A model generated the notes under the pieces. The model worked only from the letters and a program-made list of their open reading frames with translations. It did not search any database and was not told the DNA's origin. Shown here piece by piece: positions 1 through 8,376 of a DNA stretch of 64,000 nucleotides. The stretch comes from Actinoplanes derwentensis (GTDB taxonomy: Bacteria; Actinomycetota; Actinomycetes; Mycobacteriales; Micromonosporaceae). The stretch is from positions 1,922,001 through 1,986,000 of the forward strand of contig NZ_LT629758.1 of assembly GCF_900104725.1 (NCBI RefSeq), in the 5' to 3' direction. A program made the translations under genes and the position numbers. Positions within the stretch are counted from its first letter, which is position 1, and each line of letters opens with the position of its first letter.

Positions 1-1
1 C

Positions 2-247
2 TGCGCCGACGTCACCGTCTCCGAAGGCTGCCTGTCGGTGCCCGGCCCGCGCGCTGACCTACCGCGCGCCGCCCTGGCCTTGGTGACCGGGTTTGATCAG
101 CACGGCAACCCCATCACCATTTCTGGTACGGGGTACTTCGCCCGTTGTCTGCAACACGAGTACGACCACCTCAACGGCACGCTCTACGTCGACCGGCTGC
201 CCGCCGGGCAGCGCGGCGAACTCCTGAGCGAAGCCGGCCTGCGCTGA
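2..247 (+). CDS. def: Peptide deformylase, C-terminal part
   Basis: This is the C-terminal 81 residues of a peptide deformylase, the metalloenzyme that removes the formyl group from the N-terminal methionine of new proteins. The reading frame is open from base 2, so the gene begins before the window. Two family motifs are visible: EGCLSVPG (which carries the metal-binding Cys) and HEYDH (two metal-binding His and the catalytic Glu). The third conserved motif, near the N-terminus, lies outside. The tail after [14 protein letters not shown] is short, as in compact actinobacterial enzymes. Confidence 0.93.
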   Translation, partial: CADVTVSEGCLSVPGPRADLPRAALALVTGFDQHGNPITISGTGYFARCLQHEYDHLNGTLYVDRLPAGQRGELLSEAGLR

Positions 248-300
248 GAAGGCCGGAGCCGTGGTGAGCCGCGAACCCGCACGCACCACGGCCCGCACGA

Positions 301-996
301 CTACACCCGCGCGGTGATCAGGAACTGCATCTGGACCTCGTGACCGGGTGAGACCCCGTGTCGCCGGTCCAGGTCGTAGATCGTGGTCAGCGGCGTCGCG
401 GACACCTCCCGCAGCCCGGCGTCGGCCAGGGCCAGCACCGTCTCGTCGATCGACTTGGCGGCGGCCAGTGGCAGCACCGCGCGGACCTCGTCGTCGTAGG
501 ACGCGGTGAACAGCTCCGCACCGGTGTCCAGACCGTTCGGGAACCAGGTGCTGTCGACCATCGCGACCAGCCCGCCGGGACGCAGCAGCTCGATCCAGTT
601 GGCGACCGCCTCGGCCGGGTTCCGCAGCGTCCACATCACGTAACGGCCGACGATCGCGTCGAAGCTGCCGGGCGGGAAGTCCGGGGCGACGGCGTCACCG
701 AGCTGGAAGTCCGGGGCGCCGGTGGCCGTGGCGGCGTGCTTGCGGGCCTGGCCGAGCATGCCTTCGGACAGGTCGACGGCGGTCACCCGGTGCCCGAGCC
801 CGGCCAGGGTGAACGCGACCTGGCCGGACCCGGTCCCCACGTCGAGGACGTCGAGGGGAGCGGGCGGCAGCGCCTGGGACCAGACTTCGGCCCAGGCCAG
901 GTTGTCGTCGCTGAGCCGTTCCGGGCGGTGCTGGTCGGCGTCGTAACTGGGGGCCCGTACGGTCCAGTAGTCGTTGATCCGGTCTTGAGCAGTCAT
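301..996 (-). CDS. Class I SAM-dependent methyltransferase
   Basis: A 231-residue Rossmann-fold methyltransferase. Motif I, VLDVGTGSGQVAFTL (about residues 50-64), binds S-adenosylmethionine. It is followed by VTAVDLSEGML (motif II, acidic residue for the ribose), a motif III-like stretch near FDAIVGRYVMWTL and LRPGGLVAMVD. The layout matches the UbiE/type 11 group of small-molecule methyltransferases, but the substrate cannot be read from the sequence. The ATG is preceded by GAGGA at a workable distance. It stands alone, convergent with the deformylase gene. Confidence 0.85.
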   Translation of the reverse strand: MTAQDRINDYWTVRAPSYDADQHRPERLSDDNLAWAEVWSQALPPAPLDVLDVGTGSGQVAFTLAGLGHRVTAVDLSEGMLGQARKHAATATGAPDFQLGDAVAPDFPPGSFDAIVGRYVMWTLRNPAEAVANWIELLRPGGLVAMVDSTWFPNGLDTGAELFTASYDDEVRAVLPLAAAKSIDETVLALADAGLREVSATPLTTIYDLDRRHGVSPGHEVQMQFLITARV

Positions 997-1273
997 GCGG
1001 GGGGTTCCTCGTCGTTCGGGTGACCAGCGGGTGCGGCTGGTCCTCTAGGGCGATGCGGTGCCGAACACGGTAGGTTCCCCGGTGCCGGCCATCCGGAACT
1101 TGCTGACAGGCCGGTCAGACTACGGGTGTGACCCCCGGATCACCCATGGACTGTGTCGTTGATCAAAGCCACCTCGCAGTCCCGCCCGGGCCAGGGCCTC
1201 GGCCCGCATTTCCTGCGTGGTGATCGATCGTTATCGTCATTGCCTGTGCAGGTCTGAGCGGGAGGTGACGCCG

Positions 1274-1675
1274 GTGATAATCCTGAGTGCGCTGTTCGAG
1301 CGCGACGATCCCGCGGCTCCGCTCCGTCACCGGGTGCAGACGGTTCTCAGCGTGGGTTCCGGGGCGGCAGTCGGTGCGGAGTGGATCGGGGATGTGCTGA
1401 TCGCGGTCAGCGAGCTGGTGCAGAACGTCGGTCAGCACACCGGCGGCGGCGGTGAACTCACGCTCTCCGCCACCGCTGACGGTCTTCTGATCGAGGTCGC
1501 CGACTCCATGATCGCCGCGCCGCGCCTGCGCCAGCCGGATCACCGCCAGGTCGGTGGCCGTGGGCTGCTGCTGATCGACTCCATCTCGCTGGGCTGGGGG
1601 ACCCGTCACCACGAGCACGGCAAGACGGTCTGGGCACTGATGCCGGCCCCGGCGCTGGTGGGTTCCGGGCACTGA
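1274..1675 (+). CDS. RsbW-like HATPase anti-sigma/regulatory kinase
   Basis: A 133-residue single-domain GHKL ATPase of the RsbW/SpoIIAB type, which in actinomycetes bind or phosphorylate STAS-domain partners. The N-box is SELVQNVGQHTGG and the G-box region ends GGRGLLLIDS. The GTG at 1274 was chosen because GGAGG lies 8 nt upstream; other in-frame starts lie at 1265 and 1217. It comes directly before a MEDS-STAS gene and a MEDS-HATPase gene on the same strand, so it probably belongs to a partner-switching module with them. Its N-terminus lacks any recognisable sensor domain. Confidence 0.75.
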   Translation: MIILSALFERDDPAAPLRHRVQTVLSVGSGAAVGAEWIGDVLIAVSELVQNVGQHTGGGGELTLSATADGLLIEVADSMIAAPRLRQPDHRQVGGRGLLLIDSISLGWGTRHHEHGKTVWALMPAPALVGSGH

Positions 1676-1744
1676 TACCCCCACCCGGAACGCCCTGCTC
1701 ACCGGGTGGCAACTACTCTGGCTCACGTCGGCGGGGGAGGCGTG

Positions 1745-2614
1745 ATGATCGAAGTGGATGTCCTCGACCGGCTGTGTCTGGGTGACCACACGTGTCTGGT
1801 CTTCGACGACGACGCGACCCGGATGCAAGCCCTGACCGGTTTCATCCGAGCCGGGCTGCGCGACCACCATCGGATCCGGTACTTCGGCGACGGCCACGAC
1901 GAGATCACCAGCGCGCTCATCGCCCGGGGTGTCGACGCGGCGGCGTCCATCGCGGCCGGCCAGTTGCAGGTGTCGACACCGTACGAGTCGTACCTCGCCC
2001 CCGGGGTCTTCGATCCTGAGGCGACCGTCGGTGCCTGGCGGGCCGAGGCGGCGCTGGCGAAAGCCGCCGGATACCGGGGGTTGCGCGTGATCGGGGACAT
2101 GTCGTGGGCGAGCCGGCCGATCCCGGGCGCGGACCGGCTGGCCTGGTACGAGGCCCAGGTCAACCGGGTGTACGCCGACGGTGACGCGATGGCGCTGTGT
2201 CTCTACGACCGTCGTCTGTTCAGCGCCGCGGACCTGCAGCGGGCCCGCTGGGCACATCCGGCCGCCGTCGACCGTGACACCGCTCACGAGTCGGTGCCGC
2301 TGTTGCGCGCCGTCCGTACCGTCGACGTGCCGGGAATCCGGCTGGAGGGCGAGGCGGACATGTCGAACCGTCATGCGTTGCGTGCGGTGATGGAACACCT
2401 CGTCGAGGACACCCCGGCCACCAGCCGCCCGCTGACCGTCGACGTGAGCGGTCTGCGGTACGCCGACGTGACCGCCGTCCGGATCCTGATGCACATCGCG
2501 GTCACCGCCGCGCACCGGCTCCACCTGGTCGGCTGTTCCCCGGTGCTGCAGCGGCTGCTCGCCTTCAACGGTGCCGGTGCGGTGCCCACTCTCACGGTCC
2601 AGGCCGGCGCGTGA
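1745..2614 (+). CDS. MEDS-domain sensor with C-terminal STAS domain
   Basis: A protein of about 289 residues. Residues 1-170 resemble the MEDS (DcmR-type sensory) domain, beginning with the typical GDHTCLVFDDD and containing LRVIGDMSWA and LCLYDRRLF. Residues 195-289 look like a STAS (anti-anti-sigma) domain, with LTVDVSGLRYADVTAVRILM; this has the shape of the STAS switch helix, but the usual phospho-acceptor Ser before the helix appears to be D-V-T. ATG 1745 sits behind GGAGG. The stop overlaps the start of the next gene (GTGA), which implies co-translation. Ligand and partner are unknown; a two-domain sensor/antagonist pair with the HATPases on either side is the natural reading. Confidence 0.78.
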   Translation: MIEVDVLDRLCLGDHTCLVFDDDATRMQALTGFIRAGLRDHHRIRYFGDGHDEITSALIARGVDAAASIAAGQLQVSTPYESYLAPGVFDPEATVGAWRAEAALAKAAGYRGLRVIGDMSWASRPIPGADRLAWYEAQVNRVYADGDAMALCLYDRRLFSAADLQRARWAHPAAVDRDTAHESVPLLRAVRTVDVPGIRLEGEADMSNRHALRAVMEHLVEDTPATSRPLTVDVSGLRYADVTAVRILMHIAVTAAHRLHLVGCSPVLQRLLAFNGAGAVPTLTVQAGA

Positions 2615-3534
2615 CGACCGCGGTGTTCGACCATCCCGGCCTGCTGTACCACGACGCGGGGGAATACCTGCGGGCCACGACCGGTTTCGTCCGGGCCGCG
2701 GCGGCCGCCGGGGACGCTGTTCTGGTGGCTGTTCCCGGCCCGAACCTGACCCTGCTGCGTGAAGCCCTGGCCGACCTGGCCGATGTCGTCACCTTCGCTG
2801 ACATGACGGTCGCCGGGCGCAATCCGGGGCGGATCATCCCGGGTGTGCTGCTCGCCTTCGCCGCCCGCTACGCCGGCCGCCGGGTCTCGATCATCGGCGA
2901 GCCGATCTGGCCGGCCCGCTCGGACGTCGAATACCCGGCCTGTGCCACGCACGAAGCGCTGATCAACGTGGTGTTCGGTGGTTTCGACGCGGCGATCCTG
3001 TGCCCGTACGACGCGCTGAACCTGACCCCGGAACGGCTGCACGACGCCTGGCGCACCCACCCCGAGATGATCACGTCCGGGCAGCGCCGGCCGAGTCCAT
3101 GGTTCACCGACCCGCTCGGCACCGCGGCCACGTTCAATCAGCCGCTACCCGAAGTGCCGGTCCACGCCTCGGCGATCTCCTACGCGGACGCCGTCGCGCT
3201 CAAGGCGGTCCGCCGCTTCGTGGGCTCCCACGCCGTCGAGGCGGGACTCAGCGCCGACCGCGCCGACGATCTGGTGGTGGCGGTCAACGAACTCGCCGAG
3301 AACACCATCCGGCACACCCCCGCCGGTGGCGTGGTGTCCCTGTGGCGCGAGGACGAGTACCTGGCCTGCCAGATCGACGATCACGGGACCATCGCCGACC
3401 CTCTGGCCGGGCGGATCCCGCAGGCCCCGCACACCGAAGGCGGCCGGGGCCTGCTGCTCGCCCACCACTACTGCGATCTCGTGCGCATCCACACCACGCC
3501 GGACGGCACCAGCATCCGCCTGCACATGAGCTGA
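2611..3534 (+). CDS. MEDS-domain sensor with C-terminal HATPase (RsbA-like)
   Basis: A 307-residue protein. The N-terminal half is a MEDS-type sensory domain (HPGLLYHDAGEYLRAT at the start, VSIIGEPIWPARSDVEY in the middle, AAILCPYDAL). The C-terminal 125 residues are an RsbW-like HATPase with N-box VVAVNELAENTIRHT and G-box GGRGLLLAHHYCDLV. Such fusions are annotated as RsbA-type anti-sigma factors in actinobacteria. GTG 2611 overlaps the previous stop by 4 nt. Together with the two upstream genes it makes a set with two HATPases, two MEDS domains and one STAS domain. It ends directly against the convergent receiver gene. Confidence 0.8.
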   Translation: MTTAVFDHPGLLYHDAGEYLRATTGFVRAAAAAGDAVLVAVPGPNLTLLREALADLADVVTFADMTVAGRNPGRIIPGVLLAFAARYAGRRVSIIGEPIWPARSDVEYPACATHEALINVVFGGFDAAILCPYDALNLTPERLHDAWRTHPEMITSGQRRPSPWFTDPLGTAATFNQPLPEVPVHASAISYADAVALKAVRRFVGSHAVEAGLSADRADDLVVAVNELAENTIRHTPAGGVVSLWREDEYLACQIDDHGTIADPLAGRIPQAPHTEGGRGLLLAHHYCDLVRIHTTPDGTSIRLHMS

Positions 3535-3984
3535 TCAGCTGGTGCGGGGCAGCCGCGCGATCTCGCCGTAGAAGGTACTGATCTTCCGGACCGCGGTCTC
3601 GAAGGACTCCAGGTCCATCGGCTTGGTCACGAACGCGCTGGCGTGATGCTCGTAGCTGGCGATGATGTCCGGCGGCGCGTCCGAGGTGGTCAGCACCACC
3701 ACCGGGATCGCCTCCAGCGTCGCGTCGGCCTTGATCTCGGTCAGCGTCTGCAGACCGCCCTTCCGCGGCATGTTCAGGTCCAGCAGGATGAGATCGGGCC
3801 GGACCGCGTCAGCGTACTGTCCGGTGCGGCGCAGGTAGGCCAGGGCCTCCTGCCCGTCGGGCACCCGGCCCAGAACCGTGGGCACCGCGGAATCGATCAG
3901 CGCCTCCTCGATCATGAAGGCGTCGGCGTCATCGTCGTCCACCACGAGGACGTTGAGCTGCACCAGCGGTCCTGACGTCGGCAT
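3535..3984 (-). CDS. Single-domain response regulator (Rcp1-like receiver)
   Basis: A 149-residue CheY-like receiver with no output domain. The acidic pocket is D16-D19 (VVDDDD), the phospho-acceptor is D69 (LILLDLNMP), the switch Thr is at about residue 99 (VVVLTTSD) and the conserved Lys is at about 121 (FVTKPMD). The spacing and the sequence LDLNMPRKGG match the Rcp1 family that pairs with phytochrome-type or other GHKL kinases. The start at 3984 is preceded by GGGAGG at 8 nt, which decides against an upstream ATG 12 codons earlier. The stop abuts the stop of the MEDS-HATPase gene, so the two are convergent. No cognate kinase is adjacent. Confidence 0.9.
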   Translation of the reverse strand: MPTSGPLVQLNVLVVDDDDADAFMIEEALIDSAVPTVLGRVPDGQEALAYLRRTGQYADAVRPDLILLDLNMPRKGGLQTLTEIKADATLEAIPVVVLTTSDAPPDIIASYEHHASAFVTKPMDLESFETAVRKISTFYGEIARLPRTS

Positions 3985-4199
3985 GTTCTCTCCTCCCGAC
4001 CGCCGGGACATCCCCGACATGTCGGCAAGAACTTACGGCACTGCGGGGGCTACTTCCGAAACGACGTCGATGAGAAATCCTTCAACGCCCCATCCGAGTC
4101 AGAGTTATCACAAGTCATCTGCAGGAAACGAATCCCGGCAGAGAAGACGAGGGGTGGGACAAGGCGACTACATCGTTCGATCCGGGCCATGCCGCAGGC

Positions 4200-4976
4200 T
4201 CAGCCGGGCGGCTCGTCCTGGTCCAGTGGGTGGAACAGCAGGTGCAGGTGGCCTTCCAGGTCGATGCGGTGCATGCCGATGCCGTACACCGGTTGCAGGA
4301 TCTTCGGGTCGAGGACTTCGTCGACGGTCCCGGTGGCGACCACCCCGCCGTTGCCGAGCAGTACCAGGTCGTCGCAGTAGCGGGCGGCCAGGTTCAGGTC
4401 GTGCAGGACCACGACCGAGCAGGTGCCCAGGCCGTGGACCAGCCGCAGGATCTCGTGCTGGTAGCGGATGTCCAGGTGGTTGGTCGGTTCGTCGAGCAGC
4501 AGATGGGTGGCCTCCTGAGCGAGGGCGCGGGCGATCAGCACCCGCTGGCGTTCACCGCCGGACAGGCCGGCGAACGGCCGGGCCGCCAGGTGGGTGGCGC
4601 CGACGCGGGCCAGGCAGCGGGCCGCCACCTCGTGGTCGTCGCGGCCGGCCCGCTGGAAGGTGGACAGGTGCGGGCCGCGGCCGAGCAGCACCATCTCGGC
4701 CACGGTCAGCGCCGTGTCGCCGGTGGTCTCCTGCACGACGACGGCCATCCGGCGGGCCGACTCGCGCGGGGCCAGTGACTGCAGGGTGTCGCCGTCCACG
4801 GTGACCCGGCCGGTGGGGCTGCGCAGAGCGCCGTAGAGCAGGCGCAGCAGGGTGGTCTTGCCGCTGCCGTTCGGGCCGATCAGGCCGAGGAGCCGGCCGG
4901 GGCGGGCGGTGACGCCCACCCCGTCGATCACCGGGGTGGCGCCGTAACGCCAGGAGACTTCCGCGGCTTCGATCAC
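4200..4976 (-). CDS. ABC transporter ATPase, FecE/BtuD-type
   Basis: A 258-residue ATPase of the iron-siderophore/haem/cobalamin importer family. Walker A is GPNGSGKTT (residues 34-42), the signature is LSGGERQRV (138-146) and Walker B is LLLDEPTNHLD (159-169), followed by the H-loop VVVLHDLNLAARY. The gene starts within the last codons of the binding-protein gene (4-nt overlap), so the operon order is permease, binding protein, ATPase. Substrate specificity (ferric siderophore, haem or cobalamin) cannot be settled from the sequence. Proximity to IcmF, a B12 enzyme, makes a corrinoid one possibility. Confidence 0.9.
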   Translation of the reverse strand: MIEAAEVSWRYGATPVIDGVGVTARPGRLLGLIGPNGSGKTTLLRLLYGALRSPTGRVTVDGDTLQSLAPRESARRMAVVVQETTGDTALTVAEMVLLGRGPHLSTFQRAGRDDHEVAARCLARVGATHLAARPFAGLSGGERQRVLIARALAQEATHLLLDEPTNHLDIRYQHEILRLVHGLGTCSVVVLHDLNLAARYCDDLVLLGNGGVVATGTVDEVLDPKILQPVYGIGMHRIDLEGHLHLLFHPLDQDEPPG

Positions 4977-5929
4977 GGGAACCGCTGCACGATCTTCTCC
5001 AGGCCGTCGATGGAGAGCGGTGTCGGCGGTTCGGTGAAGTTGAACAGCTGCGGCATGACGTCGCCGGACTGCACGGCCTTCAGCTTGTCGGCGCCGGGCA
5101 GGCTGGTGATCGCCTGCTCGACGTCCTTCGGGTCACCGTCGGGGTAGAGCAGGATCAGCACGTCGGGGTTGCGGCCGAGCAGTTCCTCCAGGGTGACCTC
5201 GAAGACGCGTTCTCTGCTGTCGCCGAAGACGTTGGTGAAACCGGCCGCCTCCAACTGTGGGTGGGCCATGCTGGTGGACCCGTAGGCGTAGGTCACCCCA
5301 CCTCCGAGCGTGGGGTAGAGGACCGCGGCGGTGCGCTTGTCACCCGTACCGGCGGTGGCGGTTTTGATCTTTTCGAAGCGCTCTTTGAGGGCGGTGACCG
5401 CGGTGGCGGCCTCGGTGGGGCGGTTGAAGACCTTTCCGTAGGTCTCCATCTGCCGGAAGACGTCGTCGAAGGTGGGGACGGCGGTGGCGTTCTTGCACAT
5501 CGCGGGTTCTTCGAGGAGCGGGATGTCGACGGCGGCGAGGGTGTCGCGGGAGAGATTGTCGACCTCGCCGAGGACCAGGTCGGGAGTCTGCGCGATGACT
5601 ACTTCTTTGGAGATCTGCAGGTGGCCGCTGGTGTCGGTCTTGTCGGCGAGCAGCGGGATTCTGTCGATCTCGGCCTGGGTGGCGGCGTCGTAGTAGTCCT
5701 TCGGGTACTGCCCGGCGCGGGAGACGACCCGGTCCATCACCTCGAGGGCGTGCAGGTACGGCACGGCGGAACTCTTCAGCATCACGATCCGCTCGGGCGC
5801 TTTGTCGAAGGTGACGTCGACACCGCAGTTGCTGATCGTGACGGCGGCATCGTCCGGAGAGGCGGCAGTGGAGGTGCCGCAGCCGGTCAGGAGAACGGCG
5901 GCGGAGGCGGCGGCGAGGAGAGACCGCAT
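4973..5929 (-). CDS. ABC transporter substrate-binding lipoprotein, FepB/BtuF fold
   Basis: A 318-residue periplasmic-binding protein of the helical-backbone metal receptor type. The signal peptide ends in a lipobox, LLTGC, with C17 as the lipid anchor. The mature protein starts with an acidic low-complexity stretch and then VTFDKAPERIVMLKSSAVPYL, as in FepB/BtuF-type binders. A second hallmark is TPDLVLGEVDNL, and the N- and C-lobes are joined by a long helix. It lies between the permease gene (10 nt upstream) and the overlapping ATPase gene. Nothing in the sequence fixes the ligand. Confidence 0.88.
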   Translation of the reverse strand: MRSLLAAASAAVLLTGCGTSTAASPDDAAVTISNCGVDVTFDKAPERIVMLKSSAVPYLHALEVMDRVVSRAGQYPKDYYDAATQAEIDRIPLLADKTDTSGHLQISKEVVIAQTPDLVLGEVDNLSRDTLAAVDIPLLEEPAMCKNATAVPTFDDVFRQMETYGKVFNRPTEAATAVTALKERFEKIKTATAGTGDKRTAAVLYPTLGGGVTYAYGSTSMAHPQLEAAGFTNVFGDSRERVFEVTLEELLGRNPDVLILLYPDGDPKDVEQAITSLPGADKLKAVQSGDVMPQLFNFTEPPTPLSIDGLEKIVQRFP

Positions 5930-5939
5930 GGGGGTCCTT

Positions 5940-6995
5940 TCAGTTCGCGTGCAGACGGCGGATCAGGATCAGGAGGAAGGGGGCGCCGAGCAGGGAGGTG
6001 ATGATGCCGATCGGGATCTCCTGCGGGGCCAGCAGCACCCGGGCGATCACGTCGGCCCAGACCAGCAGGATCGCGCCGAGCAGCGCGGACACCGGGACGA
6101 CACGGACGTGCGGGGCGCCGACGATGCGGCGGGCCAGGTGCGGCACGACCAGGCCGACGAAGCCGATGCTGCCGGACGCGGACACCAGCACGCCCACGCA
6201 GAGTGACACCAGCACCAGCATCCGCATCCGGAACCGGTCGGGGGAGACACCGAGGGTGTGCGCGGTCTCGTCGCCGACGGCGAGGACGTCCAAGCGGCGG
6301 CCGAGGACCGTCATGTAGAGGATCGTGCCGAGGATGACGATCGCGGCGACGCCGAGCAGCGCGTCCCAGCGGGCCAGGCCGAGCGAGCCGAGCAGCCAGA
6401 ACATCACCGAGCGGGAACCTTCGGCGCTGTTGGAGGCGAAGATCAGGAAGCTGGTGGTGGCGTACAGGGCGTAGCCGACCGCTACCCCGGACAGCAGCAG
6501 CCGCATCGAGGTGATCCGGCCGGCGGCTCGGGCGATCATGAAGACCAGCAGGGACGCGGCGAGCGCGCCGAGGAAGGCGCTGACCGAGAGCGCGTACTGG
6601 CCGAAACCGGCACCGGCGCCGAACAGCAGGGCCGCGGCCGCGCCACTGGAGGCGCCGGAGTTGATGCCGAGCAGGTACGGGTCCGCGAGGACGTTGCGGA
6701 CCATCGCCTGCAACGCCACCCCGCAGACCGCGAGACCGGCGCCGACCAGGATGCCGAGGACGATCCGGGGGAGCCGGACCTGCCAGACGATCGCCTGTTC
6801 GGGCGGTGTCCAGGTCACCTCACCGATGCCGAGCGCCTGATGCGCGACGATGCGGGCGACGGTGACCGGGCTGATCCCGATCGCCCCCGTGCCGACGGCG
6901 ACCAGCCCGGTCACCAGCAGACCCGCGGTGAGAGCCACCAGCCAGATGACCGTCCGGCGCCGCTGTGCCGTGACGCCGAGAAGATCCACAGCCAC
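5940..6995 (-). CDS. FecCD-family ABC transporter permease
   Basis: A 351-residue FecCD/BtuC permease with about ten hydrophobic segments. Family hallmarks are LRLPRIVLGILVGAGLAVCGVALQ, read here as RLPRIVLGILVGAGLAV, then DPYLLGINSGAS, and near the C-terminus GSIGFVGLVVPHLARR. The likely start is GTG 6995 behind GAGGAG. It is the first gene of the importer operon. Its promoter region, 6996-7082, contains an AT-rich palindrome overlapping a CATAAT-type -10. Confidence 0.92.
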   Translation of the reverse strand: MAVDLLGVTAQRRRTVIWLVALTAGLLVTGLVAVGTGAIGISPVTVARIVAHQALGIGEVTWTPPEQAIVWQVRLPRIVLGILVGAGLAVCGVALQAMVRNVLADPYLLGINSGASSGAAAALLFGAGAGFGQYALSVSAFLGALAASLLVFMIARAAGRITSMRLLLSGVAVGYALYATTSFLIFASNSAEGSRSVMFWLLGSLGLARWDALLGVAAIVILGTILYMTVLGRRLDVLAVGDETAHTLGVSPDRFRMRMLVLVSLCVGVLVSASGSIGFVGLVVPHLARRIVGAPHVRVVPVSALLGAILLVWADVIARVLLAPQEIPIGIITSLLGAPFLLILIRRLHAN

Positions 6996-7011
6996 CTGCC
7001 GCTCCTCAGTT

Positions 7012-7033
7012 GTTGCAAATTATGTGCAGCAAC
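7012..7033 (-). promoter_or_regulatory. Candidate promoter/operator of the importer operon
   Basis: The arms GTTGC (7012-7016) and GCAAC (7029-7033) form an inverted repeat around an AT-rich core that reads as a CATAAT -10 hexamer for the leftward importer operon (7024-7019). It is the only AT-rich palindrome in the gap between the importer and the BtuF-like gene. The nearby MarR-family protein is an obvious candidate binder. Both the promoter and the binder are inferred from position only. Confidence 0.4.
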
Positions 7034-7082
7034 GTACCATCATGATCATCGCTACCTGACGGTGCGGTGTCGACGGCTGAGG

Positions 7083-7844
7083 TCAGCGGATCTGATCGAG
7101 CAGTGCGCTGCGGGCGGTGGCCAGGGACGGGCCGTACCAGGTGAGCAGGCGCCCGGACACCAGCACCGTCCGGATGCCGGGGAAGGACTCCGGGCCGTCG
7201 GTGGGCGTGAAGACGTACGGCTCGTCGGGCAGCAGCACCAGGTCCGCGCCGGCAGTCCGCAACTCGGCCAGGTCGGTGTGCGGGTAACGGTCGGCGGCAT
7301 CGGCGAACACGTTGACCAGTCCGAGCCGGGTGAGCAGGTCGCCGGTGAAGGTGCGGGCGCCGACCACCATCCACGGGTCGCGCCAGATCGGCACGACGAC
7401 CCGTGCCGACGGCTGTGGTGCGGGCCGTTTCCACTGCTCGGCGGCCTGGATCAGCCAGTCCGGTTCACCGGCGGCGAGTACGTCGGTGAACAGTCGCCGC
7501 ATCGACCGCACGGCGTCGTCGAGCGATTCGATCACGGTCACCCACACCGGCACCCCGGCATCGCGGAGCCGTTGCACGTCGATGCGGCGGTTCTCCTCCT
7601 GGTTGGCGATCACCAGGTCCGGTTCGAGCGCGACGATCGCCTGCCGGTCCGGGTTCTTCGTTCCTCGTACCCGCGCAATGTGCAGGTGGGGTGGGTGGGT
7701 GCACCAGTCGGTGACCGCGATCAGGCGATCGGGAACGGTCACCGCCAAGGCCTCGCTGAGCGACGGCACGAGCGAGACGATGCGCCGGGGCGGCCGGTCG
7801 AAGCGCATCGGGTGGCCGAGGTCGTCGGTCAGGGGTCGGCTCAC
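7083..7844 (-). CDS. BtuF-like helical-backbone receptor without signal peptide
   Basis: A 253-residue protein of the cobalamin/siderophore binding-protein fold: RIVSLVPSLSEALA near the N-terminus, then VTDWCTHPP, RGTKNPDRQAIVALEPDLVI and the long linking helix. No hydrophobic signal sequence or lipobox precedes the domain: from the GTG at 7844 the protein begins VSRPLTDDLGHPMRFD. The start overlaps the stop of the MarR gene by 4 nt, so it is co-translated with MarR and probably co-transcribed with icmF. It may therefore act in the cytoplasm, or the N-terminus may have been lost. The convergence of a B12-binder-like fold with a B12-dependent mutase suggests a corrinoid role, as inference. Confidence 0.75.
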   Translation of the reverse strand: MSRPLTDDLGHPMRFDRPPRRIVSLVPSLSEALAVTVPDRLIAVTDWCTHPPHLHIARVRGTKNPDRQAIVALEPDLVIANQEENRRIDVQRLRDAGVPVWVTVIESLDDAVRSMRRLFTDVLAAGEPDWLIQAAEQWKRPAPQPSARVVVPIWRDPWMVVGARTFTGDLLTRLGLVNVFADAADRYPHTDLAELRTAGADLVLLPDEPYVFTPTDGPESFPGIRTVLVSGRLLTWYGPSLATARSALLDQIR

Positions 7845-8350
7845 TCGTCGAAGTCTCCGGCGGTCCGGCGCAGGTCCTTGAGCGTGCCGAACAGGTCGCG
7901 CATGCCGGGGGAGGAGAGCTCTGGCCGGCTGAAGACCTGCTCGTTGAGCAGTTTGGAGGCCAGCGCGGCGGTTTCGCGGCCGGCGTCGGTGATGGTGACC
8001 AGCACGCCGCGGCCGTCGTTGGGATCCTGGCATCGTTCGACCAGCCCGGCGGCCTCCAGCCGGGAGGCGGCGTTGGTGACGCTGGTCGGGTGCACCTGCA
8101 GGCGGGCGCCGGCTTTGGCCATCGGCAACCGGCCCTGTCTGGTGAACGACAGCAGCATCAGCAACTCGTACCGGGCGAAGCTCAGTTGCAGCGGCCGCAG
8201 CACGTCGTCGACCCAGGACTGCACGATGGCCTGCGCCCGCATCAGGGAGGTGACGGCTGCCATGCCGTCAGCGGCGGTCTCCCAGCCGTGTTCGCTCCAG
8301 AGCCGGGCGGCTTCCCCGATCGGGTCAAACGGGAGCCGTGCGCCTGTCAC
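7841..8350 (-). CDS. MarR-family transcriptional regulator
   Basis: A winged-helix regulator of about 169 residues. The DNA-binding part includes LSFARYELLMLLSF, LQVHPTSVTNAASRLEAAGLVERC and the wing DPNDGRGVLVTITDAG, which is diagnostic for MarR. GTG 8350 is preceded by AGGAGG at a 6-nt spacing. An ATG at 8380 overlapping the icmF stop (ATGA) is the alternative start and would add 10 residues. It lies between icmF and the BtuF-like gene in one transcription unit, so it probably responds to an acyl-CoA or other metabolite of that pathway. Confidence 0.88.
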   Translation of the reverse strand: MTGARLPFDPIGEAARLWSEHGWETAADGMAAVTSLMRAQAIVQSWVDDVLRPLQLSFARYELLMLLSFTRQGRLPMAKAGARLQVHPTSVTNAASRLEAAGLVERCQDPNDGRGVLVTITDAGRETAALASKLLNEQVFSRPELSSPGMRDLFGTLKDLRRTAGDFDE

Positions 8351-8376
8351 TGATGTCCTCCTGAGGTCGACGGGCA

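Noticed and set aside
59..634. Open frame antisense to the deformylase and methyltransferase genes
   Set aside because: Arg/Gly-rich shadow of two genes with clear motifs.
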